Below are positions 1 through 8,806 of a stretch of 64,000 nucleotides of DNA, in pieces. The translations under genes and the position numbers were made by a program. Positions within the stretch are counted from its first letter, which is position 1. The number at the start of each line of letters is the position of its first letter. Origin of the DNA: Mesorhizobium sophorae (lineage in GTDB: Bacteria; Pseudomonadota; Alphaproteobacteria; Rhizobiales; Rhizobiaceae); assembly GCF_002270415.1 (NCBI RefSeq), contig NZ_NNRI01000001.1, positions 434,001 through 498,000 of the forward strand. The letters are read 5' to 3'. Under the pieces are notes generated by a model. It saw nothing but the letters and a program-made list of their open reading frames with translations. It did not search any database and was not told where the DNA came from.

Positions 1-344
1 CCGAGACCGAAGGTCAGTTCCAGCCCTTGTTGCAGGATCAGGCTGACGCCCCAGGTGGCGAGCACGGTCGAGACCGGCCGCGAATAGAGATGGCGGATGA
101 TGGCGAACTCGAGGATGCAGCCGACCACCGCGCCGGCGATCGGGGCGGCGGCCAGCCCCAGCCAGAACGAGCCGTCGATGCTCTGGACGAAATAGACCGC
201 GAAGGCACCGACGGTGACGAACTCGCCATGCGCGAGGTTGGTCACGTTCATCAGGCCGAAGCTGATCGCCAGGCCGAGCCCGACAAGCATCAGGATGCTG
301 ATCAGCGTCAGCGCGTTGAGAAGCGTGGTGACGACAAAATCCAT
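1..344 (-). CDS. Branched-chain amino acid-type ABC transporter permease (LivH-like), partial
   Basis: From ATG at 344 to the window edge the frame encodes about 114 residues starting MDFVVTTLLN, with successive hydrophobic segments and the stretch GLMNVTNLAHGEF. That stretch is the hallmark of LivH/UrtB inner-membrane permeases (N-xAHG-F). The protein is cut by the window start, so its partners (LivM, ATPases, binding protein) lie outside. The start sits 4 bases after the stop of the amidohydrolase gene, so the two are almost certainly co-transcribed. The substrate cannot be read from the sequence; the deacetylase neighbour hints at an acylated amine. Confidence 0.85.
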   Translation of the reverse strand, partial: MDFVVTTLLNALTLISILMLVGLGLAISFGLMNVTNLAHGEFVTVGAFAVYFVQSIDGSFWLGLAAAPIAGAVVGCILEFAIIRHLYSRPVSTVLATWGVSLILQQGLELTFGL

Positions 345-348
345 CGCG

Positions 349-1470
349 TCAGGCCGCACTGGCGAGGCGTTGGCGCAGGCCGGCAAGCAGGCCTTCGGCG
401 GCATCGATCACACCAGCCTGATGCGGCTGCAATTCCTGCCCTGCCCATTCGTCGATATGGTCCGACAGCGGGTCGACCACTTCGGTGCGATGATTGGCCA
501 GCGTCTCGATGACGGCATGGCCGCAGAACGGTACATAGCCTTCCGAATAGCCGCCTTCATGGCTCATCATCAGGCGTCCGTTCGATGTCTCGGCAGCCAG
601 CGCCACCATGCGCGCGGCCAGGCGGCGGAAGCATTCGCTGTTGAGCATCATGCGACCGAGCGGGTCGAAGCCCGATGCGTCGAAGCCGGAAGCGACGATG
701 ACGAGGTCCGGCTTGTAGGCGCGCAGGGCAGGGGCGATGACGCGATCGAAGGTCGATTCATAGGCGCCGGTGCCGCTGCCCGCCGGCAGCGGGATGTTGA
801 TGTTGTAGCCTTCGCCGGCATCCTTGCCGTTGTCGGCCAGTGCACCGCGCCCGGTCGGATAGAGATTGTCCTGGTGCACGGAAATGGTCAGCACCGACGG
901 GTCGGAATAAAACACCGTCTCTGTGCCGTTGCCGTGATGCACATCCCAGTCGACCACCGCTGCGCGGCCAAGCAGCCCTTCATGCTGCAGCCGGCGCACG
1001 GACACGCCGATGTTGGAGAACAGGCAGTTGCCCAACGCCTGGTCGGGCTCGGCATGGTGCCCCGGCGGCCGCGCCAGCGCATAGGCGTTGTCGACCCGGC
1101 CGGTCAGCACTGCGCGCATGGCGGCATAGGTGGTGCCGGCCGACAGCAAGGCGATGTCGAAACTGTTGAGGCCGATCGGCGCCTGCGGTCCGGCGAAGCC
1201 GGAACCTCGTTCGCTGAGCATGCGGATATCGTCGACGTGGCGTTGGGTATGCACGCGCAGCAGATCCTCGACCGAAACCGGCTCGGGAATGATCGGCACG
1301 AGGTGGCGCGACAGGCCGCTGACCTGGATCAAATTGTTCAGCCGACGCTTTGAGCCGGGCGATTCCAGATGCCGGCCTGGTTCCACGAAACGGCCGGGAG
1401 GCATCATGTCGGCGCTGGAGCCGGTGTCATGCCACATCAGCTGTTCGTGAAAAACGTAACCTGTCGCCAT
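349..1470 (-). CDS. Class II histone deacetylase-like / acetylpolyamine amidohydrolase family protein
   Basis: The 373-residue protein has the full arginase/deacetylase fold signature. RPPGHHAEPD carries the catalytic His pair (about 138-139), DWDVHHGNGT supplies zinc ligands Asp176 and His178, GFDASGFDP supplies Asp264, and HEGGYSEG carries the transition-state Tyr near 307. Bacterial members hydrolyse amide bonds of small acylated amines such as acetylpolyamines; histones are not a bacterial substrate. A GAGGA Shine-Dalgarno precedes the ATG. It lies between the LuxR-type regulator upstream and an ABC permease 4 bases downstream, which suggests deacylation of an imported compound. The exact substrate is inference. 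Confidence 0.88.
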   Translation of the reverse strand: MATGYVFHEQLMWHDTGSSADMMPPGRFVEPGRHLESPGSKRRLNNLIQVSGLSRHLVPIIPEPVSVEDLLRVHTQRHVDDIRMLSERGSGFAGPQAPIGLNSFDIALLSAGTTYAAMRAVLTGRVDNAYALARPPGHHAEPDQALGNCLFSNIGVSVRRLQHEGLLGRAAVVDWDVHHGNGTETVFYSDPSVLTISVHQDNLYPTGRGALADNGKDAGEGYNINIPLPAGSGTGAYESTFDRVIAPALRAYKPDLVIVASGFDASGFDPLGRMMLNSECFRRLAARMVALAAETSNGRLMMSHEGGYSEGYVPFCGHAVIETLANHRTEVVDPLSDHIDEWAGQELQPHQAGVIDAAEGLLAGLRQRLASAA

Positions 1471-1554
1471 CCGCAGCGTCCTCTAAAAACCGGGGTGACG
1501 CTAACAGGCTTGCATCAGTGTGGCCCGACCCGAAAGAGGGGTTGTGCCCGTTAT

Positions 1555-4269
1555 CTATGCCCCTCCTTTCGGAGGGGTTTGGAGGCTTGCCGACCCTTGC
1601 GCGGCGCGCACGGCCTGGACCCGGTTGCTCACCGCCAGCTTGCCGAAAATGTTCTTCAGATGCCACTTCACCGTGGTTTCGCTGACCGACAGCGCGACCG
1701 CGATATCGCGGTTGGACATGCCCTCCGTCAGGCAGCGCAGCAACTCGGCCTCGCGCTGGGTGAGGTGTTCCTTCTCTGCGGCTGGCGGGGCTGGCCTGCG
1801 CGTCGCCACAGGCATCGTCTGCGCGGCATCGATGATGCGCGTGGCATAGGCTGAGAGTGCCGGATCGGTCTTTGCCTGGGCCGCACGCAGCCGCATTAAC
1901 CCTTCGACAACGGGCCTTCCCTCATCGATGAAGGAGCGGATGAAGCCAGAGGGGTGGGCAAGGCGCAGCGCTTCGAGCAGATAGCGATCGGCCTCGCGTT
2001 GGTCCTGGCCGGCGCTTTTGGCGCGCTGGATCAGCGCCAGGATATGGCGGCGCATCCGCCCGCCGCTTTTCGTGCGCTCCAGAAGCGCGTCGAAGACCCG
2101 CGCCGCATCGACATAGGATTTCTCCGCGGTCAGCAAGCGGCCCTCGGCGAAGAACTCGAATTCGTTGGCGACGGTGGGAGTGGTTTCGGCCTGTCCACGG
2201 CGATGCTCGTTCAGCAGGGCGCGCGCCTCGGCGCCGCGGTTCTGGTCGAGCAGCAGCCTGACGCGATCATGCACGAGCACCGAAGCGAGACGACGATACA
2301 CGGAGCCACGCACGCGCTGGTAGACCCGCTCCAGCATATCGAGGGCGGCCTCCGCGCGGCCGGTCAGCTGCAGCACGCGGGCATAGGTCGGAACGCTGGC
2401 GAGCGGATAGACGATGACCGCCGCTCCCTCGATCAGCGGCCCGAGATTCTCCACCAAGGTCAGCGCTTCGCTCGACGCATTGGTCTCATAGGCTAGTTCG
2501 GCAAGCAGCGTGCCCGCCAGTGCTTCGGCATAGGAATTCGGACCGATCCGCGCCCTGGCTTCGGCGATTGCATCGCGCAGCAGCCGTTCGGCTGCGGGCA
2601 GGCGGCCGGCCGAGCGTTCGATGACGGCCATGTAGCAATTGGCGATGGTGACGCCGAGCAGGCTGCCGCTTCGCTCATGCGCCTTGCGCGCCGCGTCCAC
2701 CGCCGCGCGCGCACCGTCGAGGTCGCCCAGCGCATAGAGATTGTAGCCGATGACATTGGCGGTAGCGCCCTCCATGAACCAGGCGTCGGGCGCAATGACG
2801 CGCAGAGCCGCCAGTGCGGTGTCGCGCGCCTGCTCGAACTGCTCCAGCGTGCTGTGGACGGCGGCGGCGAGCACCACCAGTTCCGTATCGATCGTGGTGC
2901 CGGTCAACGTGCCGGGATCCTTGCCGTCGGCCGGCCCGGTTTCGACCAGCTTGCGCGCATTGCTCAGCGTCTGTTGGGCAAGCTCGGGTTGGCTGCTGTG
3001 CACCGCCAGCCACAGCACCACAAGCTGCAGCCGGATGCGCTGGTCGATCAGCTTTTTGGGCAACAGCGCAAGCAATTGGCGCACATAGAGAAGCTGGCAC
3101 TGGGCGATGAGGTCGAGCGCGTTGTTCTCGACGAACACCGCCGCGCGGGCCTGGTCGCCGGCGGCGAGCGCGTGGCCGATCGCCTCGGTCAGCATCTTGC
3201 GTTCGCCAAACCATTCGGCGGCCGCCAAATGCAGCGGCGCGATCATCTCCGGTTCGCGCCGTTCCATCTCGCGGCTGAGGAAGTCGCGGAACAGATGATG
3301 ATAGCGGAACCAGCGCCGCTCCTCGTCGAGCGGCACCAGGAACAGGTTGCGCGTCTCGATCTCGGTGATCGCCGCCTCGGCATCCGCCGCCCGCATTACC
3401 GCCCGGCAGGCCTCGGCGCTGAAGCGTTCGAAGATAGAGCTGTAGAGCAGGAACTTCGCGATCGCCGGCGGCAGTTCGAGAAACACTTCCCCCATCAGGA
3501 AGTCGGCGACGTTGCGGTTGGCGCCGGTGAAATTGCCGATGACGGTTTCGGGCGCATGCGCGGCACTGAGCGACAGCGAGGCGAGCTGCAGGCCGGCGGC
3601 CCATCCTTCGGTGCGCGAACACAAGGTCTCCACAGTGCCGCTGCTGACGCTCAAACCGAGCTTCTCGTTGAAGAAGGCCTCGGCTTCGGAGGAGGCGAAG
3701 CGCAAATCGTCGGGGCCGATTTCGCAGACATCGCCCAGCACCCTGAGCTTGCCGAGTTGCAGGTCGGGCAGGCTGCGCGATCCGATGACGAAGGCGACAT
3801 TGGCCGGCGCCTGTCGGGTCAAGCGCTCCATGAACCGCTTGACCGCGGGCGCCTCGATGGCGTGATAGTCGTCGAAGAACAAGGTGATGTCGGCCTCGCG
3901 CGCCGCCAATCCCGCCACCAGCGCGGCGAGCACGACGTCAAGCTGCGGGATCGGGCTCGACTGGAAGGCAAGGTCGAGCTCCGCCGGGCTCTGTACGAGG
4001 TGGCGCAGCCCGCCCACCAGATGCGACAGGAAGGCGCCCTCATCATTGTCTGATGCCTCGCAGGACAGCCACGCAGTCAGCCGGCCGAGGCGCGCGGCTT
4101 CCGCAGCCCATTGCGCCATCGTCGTGGACTTGCCGAAGCCGGCCGGCGCGGCGAACAGCACGATGCGCGTATCGATGTGGCGCTTCAGCGTCGACAGGAT
4201 GGTCTCGCGACGGACCCATCGGCGGTGATGCGGCGACGCGTGCGGGGTGGGTTGCGGAGCTGTTCTCAT
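1555..4269 (-). CDS. LuxR family (MalT/LAL-type) ATP-binding transcriptional regulator
   Basis: This 904-residue protein has the size and order of the MalT/LAL class. An N-terminal STAND NTPase has Walker A APAGFGKSTT at about 41-50 and a Walker B-like LFFDDYH further on. A long helical-repeat middle follows, and a C-terminal LuxR helix-turn-helix (LTQREAELLRCLTEGMSNRD, then SVSETTVKWHLKNIFGKL) occupies about the last 65 residues. Such proteins bind ATP and an inducer and activate transcription. Its ATG abuts the stop of the GNAT gene (4270), and the deacetylase gene follows after 84 bases, so it probably controls the transporter/deacetylase cluster. The inducer is unknown. Confidence 0.9.
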   Translation of the reverse strand: MRTAPQPTPHASPHHRRWVRRETILSTLKRHIDTRIVLFAAPAGFGKSTTMAQWAAEAARLGRLTAWLSCEASDNDEGAFLSHLVGGLRHLVQSPAELDLAFQSSPIPQLDVVLAALVAGLAAREADITLFFDDYHAIEAPAVKRFMERLTRQAPANVAFVIGSRSLPDLQLGKLRVLGDVCEIGPDDLRFASSEAEAFFNEKLGLSVSSGTVETLCSRTEGWAAGLQLASLSLSAAHAPETVIGNFTGANRNVADFLMGEVFLELPPAIAKFLLYSSIFERFSAEACRAVMRAADAEAAITEIETRNLFLVPLDEERRWFRYHHLFRDFLSREMERREPEMIAPLHLAAAEWFGERKMLTEAIGHALAAGDQARAAVFVENNALDLIAQCQLLYVRQLLALLPKKLIDQRIRLQLVVLWLAVHSSQPELAQQTLSNARKLVETGPADGKDPGTLTGTTIDTELVVLAAAVHSTLEQFEQARDTALAALRVIAPDAWFMEGATANVIGYNLYALGDLDGARAAVDAARKAHERSGSLLGVTIANCYMAVIERSAGRLPAAERLLRDAIAEARARIGPNSYAEALAGTLLAELAYETNASSEALTLVENLGPLIEGAAVIVYPLASVPTYARVLQLTGRAEAALDMLERVYQRVRGSVYRRLASVLVHDRVRLLLDQNRGAEARALLNEHRRGQAETTPTVANEFEFFAEGRLLTAEKSYVDAARVFDALLERTKSGGRMRRHILALIQRAKSAGQDQREADRYLLEALRLAHPSGFIRSFIDEGRPVVEGLMRLRAAQAKTDPALSAYATRIIDAAQTMPVATRRPAPPAAEKEHLTQREAELLRCLTEGMSNRDIAVALSVSETTVKWHLKNIFGKLAVSNRVQAVRAAQGSASLQTPPKGGA
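1560..1577 (-). other. Stem-loop at the end of the LuxR-type gene
   Basis: CCCCTCC-TTTC-GGAGGGG forms a perfect 7-bp stem with a 4-base loop over the last codons of the LuxR-type gene. No T-run follows on the minus strand, so it is not a clear intrinsic terminator. It could weaken read-through into the deacetylase gene. Confidence 0.3.
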
Positions 4270-4953
4270 CTAGGCTCGCGCAATCTGCCGGTTCTCCGGA
4301 CTGCAACTGCTCCACTCCGCTTCGATCAGCGGAATCTGCGGCGCGGCATTGCGCGGCAAGGTGCCCTTTATCCGGGGATCGTCGACGATCTCAAAACCGG
4401 ACGCGAACGGCACAAATCCACAGGCGCCGTAGAAGCCTATGACGCTGTGATGATCGAAGCTGCTTGTATGCAGCCAGACACGGCTTGGTTTCAGGCGCCA
4501 TGCCTGCTCGAGCGCGCCGGCCATAAGGCGCTTGCCGAAACCACGGCCGGTCAGGGACGGGAACAGGCCGAAATAGGTGATCTCGATCTCGTTGCTGTCG
4601 GCGACGAAGAATTCGAACATGCCGAGATGCACGCCGCTTTCATCATGGCCGTAGTAGAGATGCTGGCGCGGATCGGCGAAGTGCTCCGTTATCTCGGCGT
4701 CGGACATTTCAGACACGCGGTCCCACAGCCAGGGGGCGCCGATTTCGAGGAAGATCGCTCGATAGGGCGCGCAGTCGGGCGTGGTGATCCGGATCATGGC
4801 CAGGGGTTGCGCGAGGTCGGGTTGCGGAGCGCGCGCCTCCATCCATGTCACCGCATTGGCGAGCTTGCCCGCCGGCAGGCGCCGGTAGCCAATGGCGAGA
4901 TCGGTGATTTCGGCCGGCATCGTGTCTTCGGGGATCAACGCATTCCTCTTCAT
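4270..4953 (-). CDS. GNAT family N-acetyltransferase
   Basis: The frame holds a GNAT fold: YFGLFPSLTGRGFGKRLMAG is the acetyl-CoA pyrophosphate-binding loop (R/Q-x-x-G-x-G/A type), preceded by HLGMFEFFVADSNEIEI strands. I chose the ATG at 4953 (MKRNALIPED, 227 residues). A second ATG at 4920 (MPAEITDLAI) is also possible. The longer frame upstream looks non-coding. The stop touches the LuxR-type gene, so they form one operon. The acceptor substrate is unknown; pairing an acetyltransferase with a deacetylase homologue in one cluster is notable. Confidence 0.8.
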   Translation of the reverse strand: MKRNALIPEDTMPAEITDLAIGYRRLPAGKLANAVTWMEARAPQPDLAQPLAMIRITTPDCAPYRAIFLEIGAPWLWDRVSEMSDAEITEHFADPRQHLYYGHDESGVHLGMFEFFVADSNEIEITYFGLFPSLTGRGFGKRLMAGALEQAWRLKPSRVWLHTSSFDHHSVIGFYGACGFVPFASGFEIVDDPRIKGTLPRNAAPQIPLIEAEWSSCSPENRQIARA

Positions 4954-4957
4954 CTCT

Positions 4958-4975
4958 GCCGATAGCAGTATCGGC
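4958..4975. promoter_or_regulatory. Inverted repeat in the divergent GNAT / M20 intergenic region
   Basis: GCCGATA-GCAG-TATCGGC is a perfect 7-bp inverted repeat with a 4-base spacer, 5 bases upstream of the chosen GNAT start. It could be an operator, or a 5' hairpin of the GNAT-LuxR transcript. No regulator can be assigned from sequence. Confidence 0.3.
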
Positions 4976-5116
4976 TTACGACCGCTGATGCCAACACCCG
5001 CGAATGGTCTGACAAGAGCGGCTGGCCTGGATCGGATTTTTGGCGCCACTGCCTCTTGCATTTAATGAGAATGGCATATGAGATATGATACACCATCGAA
5101 ATGAAAGTGAAATACA

Positions 5117-6418
5117 ATGCCTGAGCGGATTGCGGACGACGCCATTCTCAGCGCGGTCGATGACGGCTTCGCGCGACAGGTCGCGTTCCTGGCCGATCTC
5201 GTACGCTTTCCCTCCCAACGCGGCGAGGAGCATGCCGCGCAGTCGTTCATGGCGGCTGCCTATGAGGCCGACGGCTATGCGGTTGACATGTGGCGCGTCG
5301 ATGTCGACGCGATTCGCGACCTGCCGGGTTTTTCACCCGTGGCGGTTTCTTATGACGATGCCTTCAATGTCGTTGCCACCCATACGCCGAGAAACGCGAC
5401 CGGTCGCTCGCTGATCCTCAACGGCCATATCGATGTCGTGCCGACGGGACCACTCGACCGCTGGGCGCGCGATCCCTACGATCCGGCGATCGAGGACGGC
5501 TGGATGCATGGCCGCGGCGCCGGTGATATGAAGGCTGGCCTGTCCGCCTGTCTTTACGCGCTGACCGCATTGCGCAGCCTCGGCTATCAACCGGCCGCGA
5601 AATTGTTCCTGCAGTCGGTCGTCGAGGAAGAGTGCACCGGCAATGGCGCGCTCGCCTGCCTGCAGCGCGGATACCGGGCCGATGCCGCCTTCATCCCCGA
5701 GCCGTTGGAGCCGAGGCTGATGCGGGCGCAGGTCGGGCCGATCTGGTTCAGGGTCGAGGTCGACGGCGATCCGCAGCACGCGTCGGGCGCTTTTTCGGCC
5801 GGCGCCAATGCCATCGAAAAGGCATTCGTGATCATCCAGGCGCTGAAGCAGCTCGAAATTGTCTGGAACGCCCGCAAGGTCGATGACCCGCATTTTTGCG
5901 ACCATCCACACCCGATCCGCTTCAATCTCGGCAAGATCGAAGGCGGCGAATGGACGTCGAGCGTTCCGGCGCGCTGTGTTTTCGAGATGCGGGTCGCGAC
6001 CTATCCCGGCCAGAAGCTCGAGGATACCAGAGCAGAGCTTGAGGCGTGCATCGCCGATGCGGCCCGCGCCGATCCGTTCCTGGCCAACCGCCCGCCCAAG
6101 ATGAGCTACAACGGCTTCATGGCCGAGGGCTATGTGCTGCAAGGGGCCGATGAGATGGAAGCCGTGCTGCGCCGCAGCCATACCGCTGTCTGGGGCGAGC
6201 CGCTTACGGAACATGTCACCTCGGCGACCACCGATGCGCGCTTCTTTGGCCTATATGCCGACACGCCGGCGATCGTCTACGGCCCGATCTGCCGCATGCC
6301 GCACGGCTATGACGAGGCCGTCGACCTGGACTCGGTGCGCAAGGTCACCCAGACCATCGCGCTGTTCATCGCCGACTGGTGCGGCCTTGAGCCCGTCGAT
6401 CCAGAGGCCGGGCCATGA
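5117..6418 (+). CDS. M20 family metallo-deacylase (ArgE/DapE-like)
   Basis: The 433-residue protein carries the di-zinc M20 signature: NGHIDVVPTGP (His104, Asp106), GRGAGDMKAG (Asp137) and QSVVEEECTGNG (catalytic and ligand Glu near 170-172), plus the lid/dimer domain with GDPQHASG. Members hydrolyse N-acyl amino acids or related amides. It is annotated as ArgE/DapE-like, but here it heads a three-enzyme set with a hydroxylysine-kinase-like protein and a class III PLP enzyme. It therefore more likely releases a free amino acid from an acylated or peptide form for catabolism. Its stop overlaps the next ATG by 4 bases. Confidence 0.88.
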   Translation: MPERIADDAILSAVDDGFARQVAFLADLVRFPSQRGEEHAAQSFMAAAYEADGYAVDMWRVDVDAIRDLPGFSPVAVSYDDAFNVVATHTPRNATGRSLILNGHIDVVPTGPLDRWARDPYDPAIEDGWMHGRGAGDMKAGLSACLYALTALRSLGYQPAAKLFLQSVVEEECTGNGALACLQRGYRADAAFIPEPLEPRLMRAQVGPIWFRVEVDGDPQHASGAFSAGANAIEKAFVIIQALKQLEIVWNARKVDDPHFCDHPHPIRFNLGKIEGGEWTSSVPARCVFEMRVATYPGQKLEDTRAELEACIADAARADPFLANRPPKMSYNGFMAEGYVLQGADEMEAVLRRSHTAVWGEPLTEHVTSATTDARFFGLYADTPAIVYGPICRMPHGYDEAVDLDSVRKVTQTIALFIADWCGLEPVDPEAGP

Positions 6419-7473
6419 ACGCGGCAGTGCCTGATGCTTTCGGGGACACACTGGCCGAGGACGCGCCTGACGTCTCGGCGGCCGACGCGCTCGTCATCCT
6501 GCGCCAGCACTACGGCCTTGCCGGCACCGCGCGTCCGTTGCCTGGCGAACGCGACCACAATTTCCACATCCAAACGGACGTCGAGGGCGAGTTCGTCCTG
6601 AAAATCTCCCATCCGGCGGAAGAAGCGGGCTTCACCGACTTCCAGAACAAGGCACTCGATCGCATCCTTGCGGTCGATCCGACCTTACCGGTTCCCTCTG
6701 TGTGCAAAAGCCTGCAAGGAGAGGCGCAATTCACGGTCAGCGTCGGTGGATCGGCGCCACGCATCGTCCGGCTGGTCACCTATCTGCCCGGCCAGTTGCT
6801 GTCGCGGTCGCCTGCATCACCGGCGCAAGATCGCAATCTCGGCATCTTCCTCGCCCGCCTTGGCCGCGCGCTGCGCGGCTTCTTCCATCCGGCCGCCGGC
6901 AGCGACCTGCTTTGGGATATCCGCAAGGTGGCCAAGACGCGGCCGATGCTGTCGCATATCGCCGACGCGGGTCGGCGGGCCATGGTCGAGCGTGCGATCG
7001 ATGCCTTCGAGGAGCATGCGGCGCCGGTTATCCCGAAACTGCGCGCCCAGATCGTCCACAACGACATGAACTCCTACAATGTGGTGATGGACGCGTCGCG
7101 GCCGGAGGTCGTGAGCGGCATTCTCGACTTTGGCGACATGATCCACTCGCCGCTGATCTGCGATCTCGCCATCGGCGCCGTCTATCGCTGGCCGGCGGAA
7201 GGTCATCCGCTGGTGCCGGCCGCGCGCTTTGTCGCCGGCTACCAGTCGGTGCAACCGCTCGAGGCCGAAGAGCTGGGCATCCTCTTCGATCTGATTCGGG
7301 CCCGGCTTGCGCTCATCGTCAACATCGCCAGCTGGCAGGCCGAGCGCTTCCCGGCCAAGCGCGACTATGTCTTGCGCCTCGCCACCGAGGTCTGGGCTTC
7401 GCTCGAACGGCTGGACGGCCTGTCGCCCGCTGATGCCCGCTGCTATTTTCTCGACCATTCCAATCCGGAGTAG
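6415..7473 (+). CDS. Aminoglycoside phosphotransferase-family kinase, hydroxylysine-kinase-like
   Basis: The 352-residue protein has an APH/choline-kinase fold: a nucleotide-binding Lys in FVLKISHP (Lys63), the catalytic loop VHNDMNSYNV (His215, Asp217, Asn222) and the metal-binding ILDFGDM (Asp238). The family includes hydroxylysine kinase (HYKK/AGPHD1) and homoserine kinase II. The aminotransferase starting on the next base belongs to the family of 5-phosphohydroxylysine and ethanolamine-phosphate phospholyases, and bacterial fusions of the two domains are known. This supports phosphorylation of a hydroxylated amino acid or amino alcohol. The substrate is inferred from context. Confidence 0.8.
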   Translation: MNAAVPDAFGDTLAEDAPDVSAADALVILRQHYGLAGTARPLPGERDHNFHIQTDVEGEFVLKISHPAEEAGFTDFQNKALDRILAVDPTLPVPSVCKSLQGEAQFTVSVGGSAPRIVRLVTYLPGQLLSRSPASPAQDRNLGIFLARLGRALRGFFHPAAGSDLLWDIRKVAKTRPMLSHIADAGRRAMVERAIDAFEEHAAPVIPKLRAQIVHNDMNSYNVVMDASRPEVVSGILDFGDMIHSPLICDLAIGAVYRWPAEGHPLVPAARFVAGYQSVQPLEAEELGILFDLIRARLALIVNIASWQAERFPAKRDYVLRLATEVWASLERLDGLSPADARCYFLDHSNPE

Positions 7474-8790
7474 ATGCCCGTGTCCCAGTCCTTGCCTGCC
7501 AATGCCTCTGCCGATGCCGGCGCTTCGGCACAAGAGCGCGCCCTGCTCGAGCGACGCGCCAGGCTGCTTGGCCCGACCTACCGCGCCTTCTACCGCAACC
7601 CGATCCATCTCGTGCGCGGCAGCGGCGTCTGGCTCTACGATGCCCAGGGTCGAAAATTCCTCGATGCCTACAACAATGTCGCTTCGGTCGGCCACTGCCA
7701 CCCGCGTGTCGTCGAGGCCCTGTCGGGGCAGGCCGCGACGCTCAACACGCACACACGCTATCTCAGCGAGATCATCCTTGATTACGCCGAGAAATTGCTC
7801 GGCACCTGTCCGCCCCATCTCGGCCATGCCATGTTCACCTGCACCGGCAGCGAGGCCAACGACCTTGCCATCCGCATCGCCCAGCATTCCAGCGGCGGCA
7901 CCGGGGTGATCATCACCGACTTCGCCTATCACGGCGCCACGATCGCGACCGCACAATTGTCGCCGGCCGCGGTCGGGGTGAAAGCGGTGCCCCCGCAGCA
8001 CCGCACTGTCGCAGCGCCGGACACGTTCCGCGATCATGGCCGCGCCGCGCGCGATTTCGCGAAAAACGTCGCCGCCGCCATCGAGGACATGCGCGCGCGC
8101 AACGTCCGTCCCGCGGCAATGCTTCTGGACTCGGCGTTTTCCAGCGACGGCATCTTCTTTCCCGATGCGGCCGTGATGCGCGAGGCGGCAAGCCTCGTCA
8201 AAAAAGCCGGCGGCATCGTCATTGCCGATGAGGTCCAGTCCGGCTTCGGCCGGCTCGGTCAGGGCATGTGGGGCTTCGCCAATTATGGCATCGAGCCTGA
8301 CATCGTCACGATGGGCAAGCCGATCGGCGACGGGCATCCGATGGGCGCGGTGATGGTACGGCCGCAGCTTGTTGCCTCCTTCGGCTCGAACACCGGTTAC
8401 TTCAACACCTTCGGCGGCAACCCGGTCGCGGCCGCCGTCGGCATAGCCGTTCTCGAGGTGATTGAGAGCGAGGGGCTGATCGAGAATGCACGCATGGTCG
8501 GCGCCTATACGGCTGATCTGCTGGGCTCACTGAAGGGCCGGCACGGCATGGTCGCCGACGTCAGGCACAACGGCCTTTATTTCGGTGTCGAGTTGACGGC
8601 GGAGGGCGACGAGGCCTTGGCCGCCAGCAAGACATCGGCAGTCGTCGAGGCCATGCGCGAGGACGGCGTGCTGATTTCCTCCTGCGGTCCGCGCGGCAAT
8701 GTGCTCAAGATCAGACCGCCGCTGCCCTTTGCCAGGGACAATGCCGAGCAACTGGCCGGGACGCTCGACCGCGCACTGTCGAACTGGTGA
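7474..8790 (+). CDS. Class III PLP-dependent aminotransferase / phospholyase-like enzyme
   Basis: The 438-residue fold-type I enzyme shows the class III pattern: FTCTGSEAND (cofactor phosphate binding, Gly125-Ser126), IVIADEVQSGFGR (Asp252 at the PLP nitrogen), and TMGKPIGDGHPMG with the Schiff-base Lys282. GKPIGDGHP is typical of the AGXT2-like group that includes phospholyases acting on phosphorylated amino alcohols. The ATG directly follows the TAG of the kinase gene, so the pair acts together. A plain aminotransferase (alanine-glyoxylate type) remains possible. Confidence 0.87.
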   Translation: MPVSQSLPANASADAGASAQERALLERRARLLGPTYRAFYRNPIHLVRGSGVWLYDAQGRKFLDAYNNVASVGHCHPRVVEALSGQAATLNTHTRYLSEIILDYAEKLLGTCPPHLGHAMFTCTGSEANDLAIRIAQHSSGGTGVIITDFAYHGATIATAQLSPAAVGVKAVPPQHRTVAAPDTFRDHGRAARDFAKNVAAAIEDMRARNVRPAAMLLDSAFSSDGIFFPDAAVMREAASLVKKAGGIVIADEVQSGFGRLGQGMWGFANYGIEPDIVTMGKPIGDGHPMGAVMVRPQLVASFGSNTGYFNTFGGNPVAAAVGIAVLEVIESEGLIENARMVGAYTADLLGSLKGRHGMVADVRHNGLYFGVELTAEGDEALAASKTSAVVEAMREDGVLISSCGPRGNVLKIRPPLPFARDNAEQLAGTLDRALSNW

Positions 8791-8806
8791 CCGGAGCGGG
8801 CCGCGC

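Noticed and set aside
214..1353. Long plus-strand open frame of 379 codons
   Set aside because: It is antisense to the deacetylase-like gene, shows no domain pattern and has Arg/His/Gln-rich composition typical of high-GC shadow frames.
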